Below, piece after piece: positions 63,964 through 64,000 of a stretch of DNA of 64,000 nt. Both the position numbers and the translations under genes were made by a program. The stretch's first letter is position 1. The number at the start of each line of letters is the position of its first letter. Location: assembly GCA_003481775.1 (NCBI GenBank), contig QULU01000011.1, positions 38,146 through 102,145 of the forward strand. The letters run 5' to 3'. The DNA is from Clostridiaceae bacterium OM02-2AC. GTDB lineage: Bacteria; Bacillota_I; Bacilli_A; Erysipelotrichales; Erysipelotrichaceae. The notes under the pieces were generated by a model, which worked only from the letters and a program-made list of their open reading frames with translations, had not been told where the DNA came from and ran no database searches.

Positions 63964-64000
63964 ATACGAGCGCTGATGAGAAACAGCGGCGCACGAAATA

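Overview
The window looks like chromosomal DNA of a low-to-mid GC, Gram-positive, anaerobic, endospore-forming Firmicute. Supporting signs are strong AGGAGG ribosome sites throughout, a CotF-type spore-coat pair, a YtaF-like sporulation membrane protein, a radical-SAM anaerobic sulfatase-maturase-type enzyme, lactose/cellobiose PTS systems with PRD regulators, and an Ntdp-type DUF402 protein. The gene mix (many HAD phosphatases, DeoR/PRD sugar regulators, beta-glucoside PTS islands) suggests an Erysipelotrichia-like gut organism such as the [Clostridium] innocuum group. That placement is inference, because no rRNA gene is present to confirm it. I found no insertion sequence, prophage, CRISPR array or origin.

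Layout. 0-8 kb: the end of a HAD phosphatase, a small hypothetical, a patatin-like lipase, then a leftward stress-response operon (response regulator, histidine kinase, FtsX-type permease, ABC ATPase, two small unknown proteins), followed by a CPBP membrane protease. 8-13 kb: three Cof-type HAD phosphatases, an AT-rich membrane protein and manA. 13-17 kb: fruR-fruK, then rpiA and a Gfo/Idh/MocA dehydrogenase. 17-27 kb: a radical-SAM/SPASM enzyme coupled to a membrane protein, ytaF, a lone DeoR regulator, a thioesterase, an esterase, a GNAT, a PAS-GAF-GGDEF-EAL c-di-GMP protein and an MFS transporter. 27-32.5 kb: an HXXXDG acyltransferase, an AraC regulator divergent from galactokinase, and two near-identical tRNA-Leu(CAG) units.

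32.6-48.2 kb holds two beta-glucoside PTS islands, each with a divergent PRD/EIIA regulator, a complete IIA-IIB-IIC set and a GH1 6-phospho-beta-glucosidase. Between them lies an XRE regulator with a YxlEFG-like ABC exporter. The GH1 enzyme of the second island has Gln where the catalytic acid/base Glu is expected. 48.9-52 kb: a methyltransferase with an overlapping upstream ORF, tRNA-Leu(GAG), a small membrane protein and an MBL-fold hydrolase. 52.3-58.8 kb: the whole aspartate-to-threonine pathway as two divergent operons (hom-lysC-asd leftward; thrC-thrB-ACT protein rightward). 59-64 kb: a DUF1461 membrane protein, maf, an unusual tRNA-Thr(GGT), a thioredoxin-like lipoprotein, an AAC(3)-family acetyltransferase, free-methionine sulfoxide reductase, the spore-coat pair and a DUF402 phosphatase. 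The window ends just after a very strong promoter that may begin an rRNA operon.

The main theme is sugar uptake and sugar-phosphate handling (PTS islands, manA, fruK, rpiA, galK, HAD phosphatases), with regulation mostly local. The items most worth a second look are the Glu-to-Gln GH1 enzyme, the two unknown small proteins and shared operator-like repeats of the two-component/ABC locus, the unusual tRNA-Thr, the orphan radical-SAM enzyme and the candidate PRD-regulator operator.
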